A stretch of DNA of 64,000 nt from Nematostella vectensis. Taxonomy: Eukaryota; Cnidaria; Anthozoa; Actiniaria; Edwardsiidae. Under the pieces are notes generated by a model. That model saw only the letters and a program-made list of their open reading frames with translations, was not told where the DNA came from and searched no databases. Location of the stretch: assembly GCF_932526225.1 (NCBI RefSeq), contig NC_064038.1, forward strand, positions 14,343,647 to 14,407,646. Direction: 5' to 3'. The stretch's first letter is position 1, and each line of letters begins with the position of its first letter. The position numbers and the translations under genes are program-made. Shown here in pieces: positions 1 to 13,237 of this stretch.

Positions 1-199
1 TATGCCGCAGATTCTGCACGGCACGGGGAGGGGGCTGCCCTTACGGAGCCTTTGCAGGTGCACCTTGCAGTAGGTGTCCATGCACCTCTGGCCACACGTG
101 TTTGCATGGCCAACCTTTAGCCACCTGCAGTAATCTTTTCCGCACTTCATTCTTTGAATGCTATGCACCTGTGCATATACTGCAGGACAGACGGATGAT
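1..199 (-). pseudogene. Fragment of a second Polinton-like copy (Cys-rich gene)
   Basis: Reverse-strand positions 1-152 match, almost codon for codon, the Cys-rich zinc protein encoded at 39547-39837 of the large element in this window, including the motifs MKCGKDYC and QRLRKGSPLPVPC. The nucleotide resemblance continues to about 197 (shared CAGGACAGACGGA), then stops in ordinary AT-rich host DNA. No copy of the element's terminal repeat follows, so this end is truncated or rearranged. The rest of the copy lies outside the window to the left. Whether it is a nearly complete element or a short relic cannot be seen. Confidence 0.8.
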
Positions 200-1134
200 G
201 ATGTTTGTGGAATTCGTTAAAGATCACTTTTATTAGTATATACTTGAAAAAATAAAAACTTTATAAGAACGCGAATGATAACATATTATTCACCGCCGAA
301 ACTTGGGATATAAGTCGATCTGTAAAATCACCATCGAAAAAATGCTTTAAACGCACGGGCTTCAACAGCAAAAAAAAAAAACATTTTTGCCTATAACCAA
401 TCTAAATTCGTTGTCTTTACGGGAATTCGGCTTCGAACACCCTATGTTTTGTTGCCCAAATGATTTTGCAACGTGATAAAAAGGCCGCAAATCATCGCCG
501 AATCCTCCTCACCCGTGGATACACGTTATAATTCTAGGATTCAGTTAAACTAGCCAGTACTCCCAGTACTCCCCTCCTTTTTATGGTATCCTTGAACGTC
601 TAACACTAGAATATGAATGGCTGTAAATCTAAATGCCATGAGAAAAATTCGCTTTTCACACAAAAAATGAGTGGAACAACCAGTAAAATCAGTAAGAACA
701 GTAAGATGGCAGCCATTTTGAAAACGATGAGGCCGAACTAGGACTGAAACTGAGTCTTGCAATTTTTCACTAATTTGTAGCTAAAATATTCTTTTGTTTT
801 GACAATTTGAATTTCAAAATACTCTTAAATAAAATTTTAAAATAAGAGGCTATTTTTCACATACATATTTCGATTATTTCCTTGTAAATTTGATATAGAT
901 TTTCATCACTACAGGTACCCAAAGTCGTGTTTTGCGAACTCTTTCGACCACCATAAAAAAGTATTTGCAGGGGGGGGGGGTCTTACTCAATCATTGTTAG
1001 GGATCCTTTGAACTACATTCTGATTATTTTTGCTGTCACTCGTGTCACGATAATTTCGCTGATCTACCCGACCATACTTTCAAACACTAAGTAGAAATAC
1101 GAGAAGCTTATTCCGATATCAAACACCAAAAATC
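200..1134. other. Intergenic DNA, no gene seen
   Basis: AT-rich sequence with short homopolymer runs, including A runs near 370 and a G run near 970. No open frame here has coding character or a recognisable domain. Confidence 0.6.
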
Positions 1135-1800
1135 GAAAAAGTTACGAGGGTTCAAGTAGACAAGGGTCCAAGTAACCAAGGGTTTGAGTTACTAGATGTT
1201 CAAATTACTAAGGGTTCAAATTACCAAGGGTTCGAATTACCAAGGGTTAAAATTACCATGGGGTTCGAGTTACCAAGGGTTCAAGCAGAAAAGGTTCCAA
1301 GTAACCAAGGGTTCTAGGTGTTCAAATTACCAAGGACTCGAGTAACCGAGGGTTCGAGCAAACAAGGGCTCGAGTTTCCAAAGATTCGCGCTACCAATCG
1401 AGTTACCAAGGGTTCGAGTAACCAAGGGTTCGTTAAGACAAGGTTTCGAGTTACCAAGGGTTCAAGTGACATGGTTTCGAGTTACCAAGGGTTCTTTAAG
1501 ACAAGGTTTCGAGTTACCAAGAGTTCAAGTAGGTTCGAGTTACCAAGGGTTGTTTTATGACAAGGTTTCAAGTTACCAAGGGTTCAAGTAGACAAGGTTT
1601 CGAGTTACCAAGGGTTCAAGTAGACAAGGTTTCGAGTTACCAAGGGTTCTTTAAGACAAGGTTTCGAGTTACCAAGGGTTCAAGTAGACAAGGTTTCGAG
1701 TTACCAAGGGTTCTTTTAGACAAGGTTTCGGGTTACCAAGGGTTCAAGTAGACAAGGTTTCGAGTTACCAAGGGTTCAAGTAGACAAGGGTTCAAGTAAT
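1135..1800. repeat. Minisatellite with GAGTTACCAAGGGTTC units
   Basis: Irregular tandem array built from the word GAGTTACCAAGGGTTC alternating with AAGTAGACAAGGTTTC or TTTAAGACAAGGTTTC. The combined unit is about 32 bases and is most regular from 1470 to 1790. The open frames across it (1318-1560, 1557-1751) are by-products of the repeat. Confidence 0.9.
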
Positions 1801-2455
1801 CTGGTTGTTGCTATGCAGCCTTTTAAGACATTCTCGTTAAGACTACGATACTTTATTAATCTAGACAGATTCTTTTCCCACAAAATTAAGAAAACATTTA
1901 TTGGTTGCTACTGACTTTTATTGTTATGTATCTTTCTAGATGATAATAATCAGCTGTGAGGCGCAGAACCTGCGGCCATAACCTTTACAGACGTGACCTG
2001 AAAAAAATGATTTACACGCATTAAGTTGGTTCACAGACCCAAAGGATGGTGCACCAATAGGGAAGTAATGAGCTCCTTTATACCGTCAATTATCTAATAA
2101 ACGCCCCCTATCGAAAGAACGCCTTATTTCTAACGAACCTCCCCCCTACCCCCCCCCCCCCCCCCCCCCACCCTAAGCTTACAGGTTTGTATTGAACAAA
2201 TTGCTAACCCAGGTTATAATTTAACTTGATCCTGACCCTGACCGAACCTCACTGCGCTTGGGTCTGTTACATTGTTATAGTTTATAATGAACGCCCCTCT
2301 CTAATAATCTATCTATTAAACGTCTATCAATTTAACGCCCCCCCTCGACCATGGAAGTTTAATAAACGCCCCCGGTGTTCGGTATCTCTTCTAACGTTAC
2401 CTGGGGTAGTAAATTTCTACCGTATACACGAGGCTTTATTAGTTAAACTTACTGT
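1801..2455. other. Intergenic DNA downstream of the astacin gene
   Basis: Contains a C tract near 2151-2169 and no recognisable gene. The 3' untranslated region of the minus-strand astacin gene should lie here, but no single clear polyadenylation signal stands out. Confidence 0.5.
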
Positions 2456-5400
2456 TTAGCATCGTTCGCACGTCTTAGGGCAGTTTGCAATCATCCATTG
2501 TTTGTACTGGTTCCATGTGCAGTACTTCCTAAATCCTGCACAGCTCTTGTTTTTGTCTTTGCAACTCGCTACAAAACACAAAACATCATGATGAGATGAT
2601 GTTATTTCCTGTGACAGAAGGAAGGCAAATCACGCCCTTTTTTCACGCTCTTGCATAATACGGAGTCGGTAAAGAATCCATTTCCATCGGCTAATTCGAG
2701 CAAGTAACGTTTCGTAGCAACATTTTTCAATGAAAAGAAGTCCTTTCTGATATATAAACTTTCTGTTTGATTGGTAAACGCTGAATGAGTTGCTTTTTTC
2801 TCTCGTCATTTCTTAGTACATTCGCCTATTCTGACTCTTCAAAAGGTATGGCAAACAGTAACTAATGAGTAATGATTCCTATACCACAAAAAAAAACACA
2901 CTTCTCTAACAATGAGAAATGGCTCCACCCCCACCCCCCATGTGTCATACGTATGGTATTCAGATGCAACTTGGCGCACGCCCCACGTCACGGGTAAGTT
3001 TTGGATGCGAACTGACGGGATTTTTCTGTGAAACGCATTTTACTTTCAGTGCTTTGGGAAAAAACAAACAAGTTTCAAAGTGGGAACCACACCTAAGAAA
3101 ACGCGCGTGCGCCTTGGAGTTGTTATTTTTGCAAGACAAGATATGGCCTTTACATACGAACATCCTCACTCCTTAGGCTTTTACTTACAGCCACCGCCTC
3201 CTCCTCCACCACCTCCACCGTTGCACGTGTTCTTGTAAAGTTGATTCATCTGTTGAGCATCGATAGAACTAATTTTCTCGCGCTGGCCAAGTTGAGCCTG
3301 TATAACAAGATCAGCATTGAGGGACTTCAATACAGAACTATACAAAACTATCAGATTGAACCTGTACAATAAGACCGTTATTAAAACAGAATATTAAGGT
3401 AGAACAACCACTACAGATCATATCACCTCAACAAAGTCTAGCCATCAATTGTTGTTTAATGTCGAAAACGCGATCGCTGCTAAAAGGAAAGTGATCAATT
3501 CCTTATTTGGAATACCTTAAAATTCACTACAACTTTCAAGGTAGCCGCATGGCGAGGGCTCCGTTAATTATGCGAATTCAAGAAGAGCTAGACAATGATT
3601 TTGGCCATGTATGTATGTATACTCACCACAGGTCGCTTTGGAACGATTGTTGGTTGTTTATTCTTGCTGAATGCCTTGCCATCATAATGCATCACGGACT
3701 CGTAATCATAAGGAGTTCCAAGCGAGTCTATCGTACCACGGTCGTACTTGTTGAAGTTGAATTTGTTTTCTGTAATAACAAATCAAGTCTTTTTATATCA
3801 AGTCTACGACTCTTACACGTCTACGCCTCCTTACTGATAATCCCATTATTGTGCGCATTCGACAATAATTTCCAACCGCTTATAAAGTTTCTGGCTTGGG
3901 TCATTCAAACAAACGGAATTATATTTTCTGTTTTGAAATTGGTCGGGGCTTTGCGCAGAGGTGGAGTGATTGGACACCATTTCAATGTAGGCGAATCAAT
4001 ACGCGTCAAGGAGTTTGAATGACGAAAGCCAGAAGGCGCTTTATCTGTCAGTGAGGGCTCGTAGAATATTTGAAACCGCAAAAAAGGCATGTCATCACAA
4101 CCTAGCTTTCTATGCTATTGACATAAGTCATTTCTGTAACGTTGATTTCTAGCGCTTTCGTCTCTTACTTTCGAGGATATTGTTCCACATGATAGTAACG
4201 TATTCGTCACGGTCGGGGCGTGACTGCTCGTGGAAGAAGCCCAGGGCGTGACCTGTAACGCAACAGAATCCAGAAACATCAAAACAGAAACATCAAAACC
4301 ACACCACCATTATATCAAAGATAACTATGAGTATCGACACAACTCACTGATATCTATGTAACCATCATCATCATCATTATTATCATTTCAAATAACACTC
4401 ACTGATGTCTATGTAACCATCATCATCATCATTATTATTATTTCAAATAAAACTACAATCATAACCAGCCCAATCATCATAACCCCAAACACCGTCATCG
4501 TCGTTATTATCAAAATTGTCATAATTTTGATTAGCCTCCTCCGCCGGCATTTCGGGTTCGAGGGGGGGGGGTGGGCTTTCTGTGCTACTATTAATGGAAG
4601 AAAGTGGACTGAGCGAGAGTAGAATCGGAGGACGGGAAGGGGACAAAAGACCTCTCTCCCAGTCCTCCACTCTTTCTTGGTCACGCCACATGAAGCCCGA
4701 AATCGAAAAAGAACTTTTCCCGATAAAATATCTTTAAACACTCGACAATCCTGGGGACGAGGCTAAATTATGAACATCAGGAGAACATGTCGTGACGATC
4801 TTGTGTCATGTCGTACCCATCCTGTGTTATGTCGTGACGATCTTGTGTTATGTCGTACCCATCTTGTCTTATGTCGTACCCATCGTTTGTTATGTTGTGA
4901 CGATCTTGTGTCATGTCGTGACGATCTTAAGTCATGTCGTACCCATCTTGTGTTATGTCGTGACGATCTTGTGTCATGTCGTACCCATGTCTTGTGTTAT
5001 GTTGTGACGATCTTGTGTTATGTCGTGACGATTTTGTGTTATGTCGTGACGATCTTGTGTTATGTCGTGACGATCTTATGTCATGCCGTGACGTTCTTAT
5101 GTCATGTCGTACCCATCCCTTGTGCTATGTCGTGACGACCTTGTGTTATGTCGTGACGATCTTATGTCATGCCGTGACGTTCTTATGTCATGTCGTACCC
5201 ATCCCTTGTGTTATGTTGTGACGATCTTGTGTTATGTCGTGACGATCTTGTGTCATGTCGAACCGTTTCGTGACATGTCTTACCGATCTCGTGTGCGACG
5301 ATCCCCGTTCGCCAGCAGCCACGCGCAAGGTTGATATCCTGACGTGATCCGGTACGGCCGACGTACGACGAGCACCTTGAGTGCAATCGATAGAAGTATG

Positions 5401-7121
5401 ATTTACTTGATTCAAGGTTATTTGACATGACGTGATATCACCCTGCGCAGACTGCACATTATTATACATTGTACTCACTATGTTGATTCTGATTGGCTAG
5501 GAGCGCGCGCTTTATCTTGGGAATCATGCAATCTGAGCCAGGGAAGGAAGGGATATATGACCAACTCCGAAAGAACAGAAAATGATTTTTTTATGCCATT
5601 GCAGTATCTCCACGAGAGGTTTATTATTGGATTTTGCTATAGTTTGACTTATTAGTCAAAGTTATTAGTATAAGTTTGACTTATAGATTTATGACATACA
5701 AGATTGATCTATAATACATGTATTTTTTTAATCTAATTCTCTTGTGCTATAATTTCTACTAAAAACACGTCTATTGGAAACTCCGAAAGTGCACTTTATA
5801 ACGTTTTTCGGGGGGGGGGGGGGGAGCACCCCCTGGGAACGGGCCTGATTTAATTAATGGGTGACACAGCGCAGCCATCAACTAAGAAAAGCAAAATATA
5901 TATTGTTAAAAACAGCGACACATTAGACGGACAAATCTAGTTTGTGTTTTGAGCGCCAAGCGTCATCGTTCCCCTTGCCATCGTCGTTGCTTGAAAGTAC
6001 CAAGCACAAACACAAGTGGAGCCCGGCCAAACACAAGCGCAGTACAAGTGAGAATCGGCCAAACACAAGCGCAACACAATCGAGAATCGGTCGGTCAAAC
6101 ACTAAGCGTAAGTGCAAGAAAACTAAGCACTTTTCTTGCGCTTGCGTTCCAGTGAGAATCAGGAAATTATGTGAGCTGCGCATGCGTCCTGGTTAGAACC
6201 AGCCTTAAAGGTCCTATCGTGACGTACCCAGATCCCAGCTTGAAGTTGGCATAAGCTTGCTCATTGGTTCTCTCTTTAAACCGGATACAGGTCTTGGAAG
6301 TCCATTCCTCCATGCCAGCTCGGATAGCCGCCCTTGCAGCGCTGCTAGCTAAAACAACAGGCCCAGTTCAATCACGGGCGCTAGGATAGTCCCAATGTGT
6401 AAACTATTTGTGTTTGAAACTTTGAACATTTAAATTTCAATCAGAACCGTTATGTGTGTGCATCTAGTGAACCCGCAAAAACTGAGCCAAGTTACCTTTT
6501 TCTCGCCTTTAAAGGGGCAGCGTCAAGGTAATGCGCATGTCTGGAGTCAGAGTCGTTTTGTAAGCTTTTAATTGTCTCCAAGCAGTTGAACTTGAGCTGT
6601 CAATGCCTTGTTAAAATAATATGCAATATTTTATTGAAAACTATTGAAAATTTTGGTCATTTCCTTTAAATTTAAGTCTCCCACATGTATCAAAGGCTGA
6701 TAAGTCAATATTAAAATTTGGCCGAAATTCATTGTGTCCGGGCCGGAGAGCTATCGCAAAGCTCTTACCATGACACTGCGCCTTCAAAATGATCCTGATT
6801 TAGCCTCCGACCTTTGAAGATTCACCACAAATCCTTTAATCCGCCACAAACCCCGTTATTCACCTCCAATTCGTTGCGCTGTATGCGTGGTGACCCGCAC
6901 ATGCTACCAACTGGTTTGTTTGTAGAACGAGTATATCAAAAGTTCACTATATGCACACACATAACAATTCTGTTTCAAACACCGATAGTTTAAGGACTAG
7001 GATTATCCTACCGCCAGTGGCTCAATAGAATTGATCACTCCTTGTGAGGCTAATACAGGGCCGTAGTCAGTATATGCATTTATTCATCCAAGATAAAATA
7101 TTTTATAGTAAGGAACCGCGT

Positions 7122-7152
<31 letters not shown>

Positions 7153-7780
7153 GCATCATCATCATCATCATCATTATTATTGCTATTTATTTATTTATTT
7201 ACTTATTTCTTTTGCACAGCCCTCTCCCGATCTTCTCTTTATGCAAAATAACTGAATTTTTGGCTACCAAAAGCCCTATATTCGTTTTTTAAGGGGAGTG
7301 GAGGAAATTTCAATGTAATTAAAGATCACTTGTCAGCCAAACCCTTGTTATTGTTTTAAACAATTATTAGAAGAAAAAAAATATAAGAATTCTCAAAGAA
7401 AAGTCTGATGCCTTATTTACTCAAATTAATTGAAAAAAAAAAAAATCATAACAGCTCCCCTTAAATCAGCCGATGGAAATCAATAAATTCTCACACTTGG
7501 TACTTTGCTAGAAGGACAAAATGGCGGCTAACAAATGCTCTCTAAAAATTCGAGACAAGGATCCATTTTATTCACTGCAAGCAAGGAAATTGAAGAAGCG
7601 AAGTTTTCCCCACACTTGAACATTGTAGGAATACTTACAGAGGCTTGAGTCAATGACGTAGGGCATGACACCGCCGGGCCATTGTCGGCCTTTTGTAGCT
7701 CCACGCTCGCCAACCGCGTCCACGTCCAGTCCATTCAAGGCCGCCCAGCGCTGTACAGGGTCCAGCATCGCCCTCATTCT
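2456..7780 (-). CDS. Astacin metalloprotease with C-terminal ShKT domain
   Basis: Seven consistent exons on the minus strand: 7780-7639, 6348-6228, 5375-5284, 4252-4169, 3769-3627, 3297-3189 and 2568-2456. All have AG/GT borders and matching phases. In order they encode the propeptide end and mature N-terminus ([11 protein letters not shown]), the [11 protein letters not shown] block, the zinc site split over two exons (AHEIG then HALGFFHEQ), the Met-turn region ([15 protein letters not shown]), the astacin end ([14 protein letters not shown]), a run of about ten glycines, and a six-cysteine ShKT module (CKDKNKSC to CERC) before TAA. Catalytic Glu and the three His are intact, so a secreted, active zinc endopeptidase is expected. 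One 5' exon linking to the signal-peptide exon at 8420 was not found. Function is inferred from family membership. Confidence 0.93.
4770..5277. repeat. 21-base minisatellite in an astacin intron
   Basis: About 24 units of GTCGTGACGATCTTGTGTTAT and the variant GTCGTACCCATCTTGTGTTAT. The array ends at 5277, directly next to the splice donor of the astacin exon 5284-5375. Open frames on both strands here are repeat artefacts. Confidence 0.92.
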
Positions 7781-7799
7781 CTGTATGATAGTAGCATTC

Positions 7800-8170
7800 G
7801 GTAAGTGTGATGATGTATAAGGTAAGGTGAAAAAGAGCTGGGGTTAGGTGGGTGAGTAAGATCAGCTTACGTAGGGTAGGGTGAAATCAGTGTTATGGTG
7901 AAAGAGACGTAAATGTAATGGCGGAAGAGATTGGGCTAGGTGGAGTAAGGTCAGATTACGTAGGGTAAGGTAAGTGAATGGTGATAACGGTAAGATGAGG
8001 TTACGTAAGGTGAAGTGAATAAAGTAAGTTAAAAGGTGAAGGGGTAAGGTAGAATATAGTAAGTGGGTGTTTCAGTTAAATGGACGTGTAAGGTGAGGTT
8101 AGATCAAGGTATGGTATGAGTGAAGTAAAGTAAGCTAAGAGGGTGAAGACAAAGGGTGAGATAGAATATA
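7800..8170. repeat. GGTAAGGT-rich simple repeat in intron
   Basis: Degenerate array of GGTAAGGT, GTGAAG and GTAGGGT words between the signal-peptide exon and the first recognised astacin exon. It resembles the word content of the minisatellite at 23604-25735. A missing astacin exon may be hidden in or beside it. Confidence 0.6.
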
Positions 8171-8362
8171 GTAAACAATATCTTATCTTTGTTTTTGTTT
8201 TTTTAAGCTTAGTCTCGGGAAAAAAAAATGAAAACGTTTGGGTGCAGTAAAACAAACATTTTTTTTAATTTAATGATTTAGAGTTGAGATGTATTTTATC
8301 TTCAAAGAAGCTTTATTTAGTGAAAGAAAAATGTCAGCAAGAAACTACTTTTGCATTCTTAC

Positions 8363-8420
8363 CTTCGGGATTTTCAGCAAAAACGATGCCGATAAGCAAG
8401 AGCACCCAAAGCCACTTCAT
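8363..8420 (-). CDS. Signal-peptide exon, probably astacin exon 1
   Basis: The minus strand has ATG at 8420 followed by a classic signal peptide (MKWLWVLLLIGIVFA) and a GTAAGA donor after 8363. It lies just upstream of the astacin exons in the right orientation. It ends in phase 1, whereas the next exon recognised (7780) begins in phase 0. At least one short propeptide exon must therefore lie between them, in the GGTAAG-rich stretch I could not resolve. Confidence 0.7.
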
Positions 8421-9789
8421 GTTGAATGTGGAGGTAAGTATATAATTTGTGAACAAGGCCTTCATTTATAGCGAAGTGCGCACTACATCTGCAAAGCTTT
8501 GTCAATTTTGAGCCCCTTGTTTTGGACAAATAACGCAAGGTTTATCACTTTTGCGGCACGTTACTTCAAGAAAAACCATGATTTACACAAATAACGCAAG
8601 CTATATCAATTCCGATCCACTTGCACTGCACAAATAACCGAAGCTGATCAGATAAGCGGGCCTCCTTGGGTTGTTGATGTTTGGATTGTGAGGACGGCTG
8701 GATAAAGTTGGCGAAGGCAAATAATCTCATTTGAAGATGTACATGTTGAATATTAGACTTCAACAACATTTCACTTTTTTTTACCAAAGGAAGGAAAATT
8801 GTTGCAATGGGGGTATTTGACACTTATCGAAATTGAAAGGGATTTTATCCTAAAAAGACTAAAAAATAGTGCAGGACAAAAAGCACACACACATTTTATA
8901 AACAATTGGCAGACGCGCCTTCTTAAACAGACTTTCTTGGTCTCCATTATGTCAGCCTTGCAGATAGAGCCAGCAAAAAAAAAAAAAAACATTTGCATCG
9001 GCTCATATACAATTCATTAGCAGTTTGGCCATTAAATTTGGTAAGGCAAGGATCAAACTATATCTTTGGCTTTATGTATAGCAGGTTTATTCTTGAATAA
9101 TGCAAATAGAAACGAGTGGTTGACTTAGGCCCCTTTACGCAGCGTAAATAATCATATTATGGAGTCGCGGGCGTCATAATTGTCATTGGTGTTATAAAGG
9201 TGCTGCATGTGTGTTTGTCAGGGATGGCGGCTTAGCCATCTTTCCGTAGAACAACACTCAAGTGACTGGCTTTAGGTTTCAGACAGGGGGGGAGACCATG
9301 CATCATATTTATTAATATATAAAATAATATCTTACTTTTCAAGCACTTTATAGACCCCCTTATAACCAAACTTATAACATATTCTTCCTTGTTCAAGTTT
9401 TGTTTGCTTTATAGCGATGTACAATTTTGTATAGGCGGCCAATAAATAGAATCTATCTATCCATGGTGGGTAAAGGAGTGAAAAAAAAAAAAAAAACTCC
9501 AAACTTCCAACGCGGAAATAGCAAACTCTGATATGAAGTAAGGCGGAGACAGCTAGACGCTGTACTGTTGGGGCCGAGGTGTCCTTATTAAGCGGGTCAC
9601 CATAAACAAGGACCTGTGGTATAGTCGACATCGTCGAGTGCAGAGCTCCATTACAAGAAGCATAAAAGAAAAACATTAATATATAGATTTAGGCACTGCC
9701 TAAAAGCGGAGCCAACATGAATTTTTTTTCAGCATTAACTTGTGTAGAACCCCCCTTCCCTGCACTTTCATTATGCATCATGTTCTCCC
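8421..9789. other. Intergenic DNA, no gene seen
   Basis: AT-rich, with three short diverged repeats around ACAAATAACGCAAG (8527-8640). No coding segment is recognised. Frames near 8566-9020 and 9332-9676 lack domain or splice support. Confidence 0.5.
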
Positions 9790-9921
9790 ATATATGTTGT
9801 TTTTCACAATACTCAGGGTTTTAGGAGACCAGCTCTCAATTTCTTTAAGGTTTTAGGAAACCAGTTCTCTATTTCTTTCTCAAAAGAAAGCTGGAGTTTA
9901 CCCAAGTAATTCATTTAAGCC
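9790..9921 (+). repeat. Left member of a 2-kb-spaced direct repeat
   Basis: About 132 bases, from ATATATGTTG to AATTCATTTAAGCC, containing two copies of a GGTTTTAGGARACCAG phrase. It is repeated with few changes at 11836-11975 in the same orientation. No coding capacity. Confidence 0.85.
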
Positions 9922-11835
9922 TTGCTCATCTTTGTGAGAATTTGACCAATCATTCATTGAATTTTTTTTAATTGCTCTATTTTTCCCGCAAATTTTTAAA
10001 AAAAAAAAACACACGCTAGATTCTTTGTTTTATCATAGTAATCGAATATTGCTAAAAAAATTATTTTCATTATCAAAAGTGTAGGTAAAAAATGCAAATA
10101 TAGTAAAAAAAGGACATACGCTATTTAATTCAATTAACACCTTCAGCTGTCAATCTCATCAACCACCCTTTTCCAAACTGATCTTTAGTATCTATTCTTT
10201 CAATATCTGTAGTCAGTTTTGATCAATTCCATGGCAGTTCAATTTTATAACATGCCCAAAATACCCCAAAATAGTACCTTAAAAGTGTCCTCCTAATCCT
10301 CCAAGGGAATACCTAGAACAAATATGTTTTTTGTTCTAGGTAAAAAAAGTATTTATTGATCTTACTCAGGATATCATTAACTAAACTATACTTGATAGAC
10401 AACTGAACCAGCAAAATTAGCAAAAAAAAAATTATGATTTGATTAACAGGGAAGGCTTTCAGGTGTGAAGGGAGGTCATATTTATTTCAAAATGAGGATC
10501 AATTAAAGTTCCTCACAAAAAAACTGGGTGCTATTTTATTCTCTTCAATATTAAAAACAATAAACAAATACATATCAAATTCCTATACATTAAGTATATC
10601 AGCAAATCACACTACCATAGTGGATTTGAGGTAAAAGTACTCATTCCCTGCCTGTACTGTACCAATTCCTTTTACTTCTTTAAATTACTTTACTTAACTT
10701 GCAAAGATGGGGCTTTTATCATTTTCTTATTCTTGTGTAAGATTTAAAGTAAGCAATTCAAATATTGGAAAAATATCTTAACCTTCTCTCTTGTGCTTTA
10801 AAATGTAACTTTGTTAAGGGTGGATTAAAAGCACTCTAACATATTTAAAAAACTTCTGAGTACATTATTTTATTATACAGTTAAGAACCACATATAAGAA
10901 CCTAGAATAAACAGTCTGTTAACCTAATATTATCAAATTAGAATCCTTTTTATAAAGCATCTATTTAGCCTATATTTGAAATAGGTTGAAATAGGAAAAT
11001 TGATTTCTAAATAGTTTTAAATATGATCTTAAGGGATCATATAGGAGACCTGTTTTTTTTTTATGATTAACTTACTACCTCAATTACTTTACCATGAATC
11101 ATTGTAATAGCAAGAGACTATTTATAATAGTCTAAATGTAACTAACCACACATTATACAAGAACCTGTCAGGCTAACTTGGAAAAAAAAACTAGTTTTTT
11201 TTACTTTTACAACTCTGGTTCATTTTTTAGAACAATTTTTCCATTAAAATATTATCTTACTTTTTGTAACTTTATGTGTTTATTTTTGGTGACCTACATT
11301 AAATACCAATGCCTTATATGTACATCCTGCCCTGGGTCATGCCTCTTAGCCAGCAGCTTGTGTCTAAGCTTGATTTCAGAATCTCTGCCTGAGATTAACC
11401 TGAAGAAAAGCATTTAAGAAAAAAAACTGGTAATCTGCTTACAATACAAATATTATTACCACAAAAACCTAATTCATAAAACCTAAAACTAAAAACAGGA
11501 TACAAATATTATACCACAGGAAGCTGCAGAGGGAAAAAATCATTGCTTTTGAGAAAATTGCTCCTCTGCAAAAAAGCTGTCTTGGCTTTCTATGAAACCT
11601 GAATTTTACTTTTGGACCACATTATATTGTGGCATGAGAAAAAAACAAGTTTTTTAAGGTTTGTAAGAAATCATTGAGTTACCCAGGGTTATTGAAAATA
11701 TTGTAGGTGGTATAAAAACAAGGCATATTTTTTAGGTAATAACAGATCCTCAAGGTCCTTATATTTATGTGCACTTTAAAAAAAAATCAAAACAGAATTC
11801 TAGAATAGTTGATTTAAATTTCAAGTGTTTATCAA
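9922..11835. other. AT-rich interval between direct repeats
   Basis: Very AT-rich with many A and T runs. No open frame over about 80 codons has recognisable content. It could be the body of a non-autonomous element bounded by the repeats, but no target duplication was identified. Confidence 0.4.
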
Positions 11836-11975
11836 ATATATGTTGTTTTTTACAAATTACTAATACTTAGGGTTTTAGGAGACCAGCTCTCAATTTCTTT
11901 AAGGTTTTAAGAAACCAGTTCTCCATTTCTTTCTCCAAAGAAAGCTGGAGTTTACCCAAGTAATTCATTTAAGCC
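11836..11975 (+). repeat. Right member of the direct repeat
   Basis: Same phrases in the same order as 9790-9921, including the internal duplication of GGTTTTAGGAGACCAG and the ending TTACCCAAGTAATTCATTT. Confidence 0.85.
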
Positions 11976-13237
11976 TGAAATCGGATGAAATACAGCAAAT
12001 ATGTGAAAAAAAAAACAAACAAAAAACAAAAAAACAAGAGAGCCAATGCGGATGAATACAGAGAATGTATGAACATTCTCACAAAAATTAGGTTTATGAT
12101 GAGGTCCAAAATCTTGTGACAGAGTTGACAGCTCTGGTAACTTATATTCTATTTATTCATGAATAGTAGTTATAATTTTCCTATGATAGATGGTGAATGG
12201 CAGATTTAGAGATCGAATTTGATAAATACAGCGCCTAGAATATTTATTCCCTGAGGTAAGTAAGTAACTTAAAGTAAGTTAAATTCAACAATGAAAAAGG
12301 TGTTCAAAGTTTGAAACCAAAACAACTCCGAAAGATCGTTCCGCTAAGTACTTTAATACAATACGCTAACTTACCTAGTACGTCTACCAGTGCAAAGACA
12401 AATACATAGGAGCACTTGTCGGAGAAGGTGTCCATAAAATTAGCTTGTTTTTTCTTTCTTCATCTTGCGGCTTACTTTGACATTTCAGCTGACCTTGACT
12501 CGAGCAAAAGACTTGACTCTTCAAAACTTTCAACCATGCTTTTACACAGTCTTTTGCTCATAATTAGACAAGTTCATATCCGAGGTAAGCGTTCCCAAGA
12601 ATGATTTTTTTCAAGCACTACTTTTTCGACAATTCTTGGCTTTTCTGCAGTCAGTTTTCGTGTATTTTTGAGAGGGGAAAAATACTCATCCGCCATATTG
12701 TTTTGAGGCCTGTGTGCCGAGGCAGATCTCGGCTGGATGGATGGCAGCTTGTGACAATGACGTCATTGACCACAATAACTGAGTCGCCTAGTTATAGACC
12801 ATTTCTATACCTATGGGGCTCCGCTATTAGGGCAAAATTAATTATCATCGAAAAACTTTCTTAGTGCAAAACGCCGTTATCACCTTGTGTGTACAAAACA
12901 TTCTTTATAAACTTCAAAATAATCAGAGTTACCCTATGGCTCTGCATTTTCGATCTTAACGGAGCTATTCACTTGACGGGAATGACGACTGTGAACAGGG
13001 CAGCGCCATTTATACGTATTTATACGCGTTCTTCTCTTATAGAAAATGAAGATTCTTATCTTCTCATATCTCTACCTTATTTGTGTAGTTTGCCTCGTTT
13101 GCCTTTTTCTCTCAATAGACCGTCCCATCAACGGCATCCCAGGGGGGGAGGGGGGGGGGGGGGGGGGGGGGGGGAAGTAAGAGAAACAGGTTTTTACCAG
13201 AACAGTATATTTACAATATTTCCGAGCATTACAGATA
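11976..13237. other. Intergenic DNA downstream of NSA2
   Basis: No gene recognised. It holds a G tract at 13150-13174 close to the NSA2 stop codon. That tract would fall in or near the NSA2 3' untranslated region. Confidence 0.5.

Noticed and set aside
1318-1751. Two plus-strand open frames of 64-80 codons
   Set aside because: They translate the minisatellite unit in register; no domain, no splice sites.
4770-5334. Several overlapping open frames rich in Cys, Val and Leu
   Set aside because: Produced by the 21-base minisatellite, whose length is a multiple of three and so keeps all frames open.
7122-7180. Coding potential of the ATC-repeat region
   Set aside because: Simple trinucleotide repeat giving an isoleucine run; no gene context.
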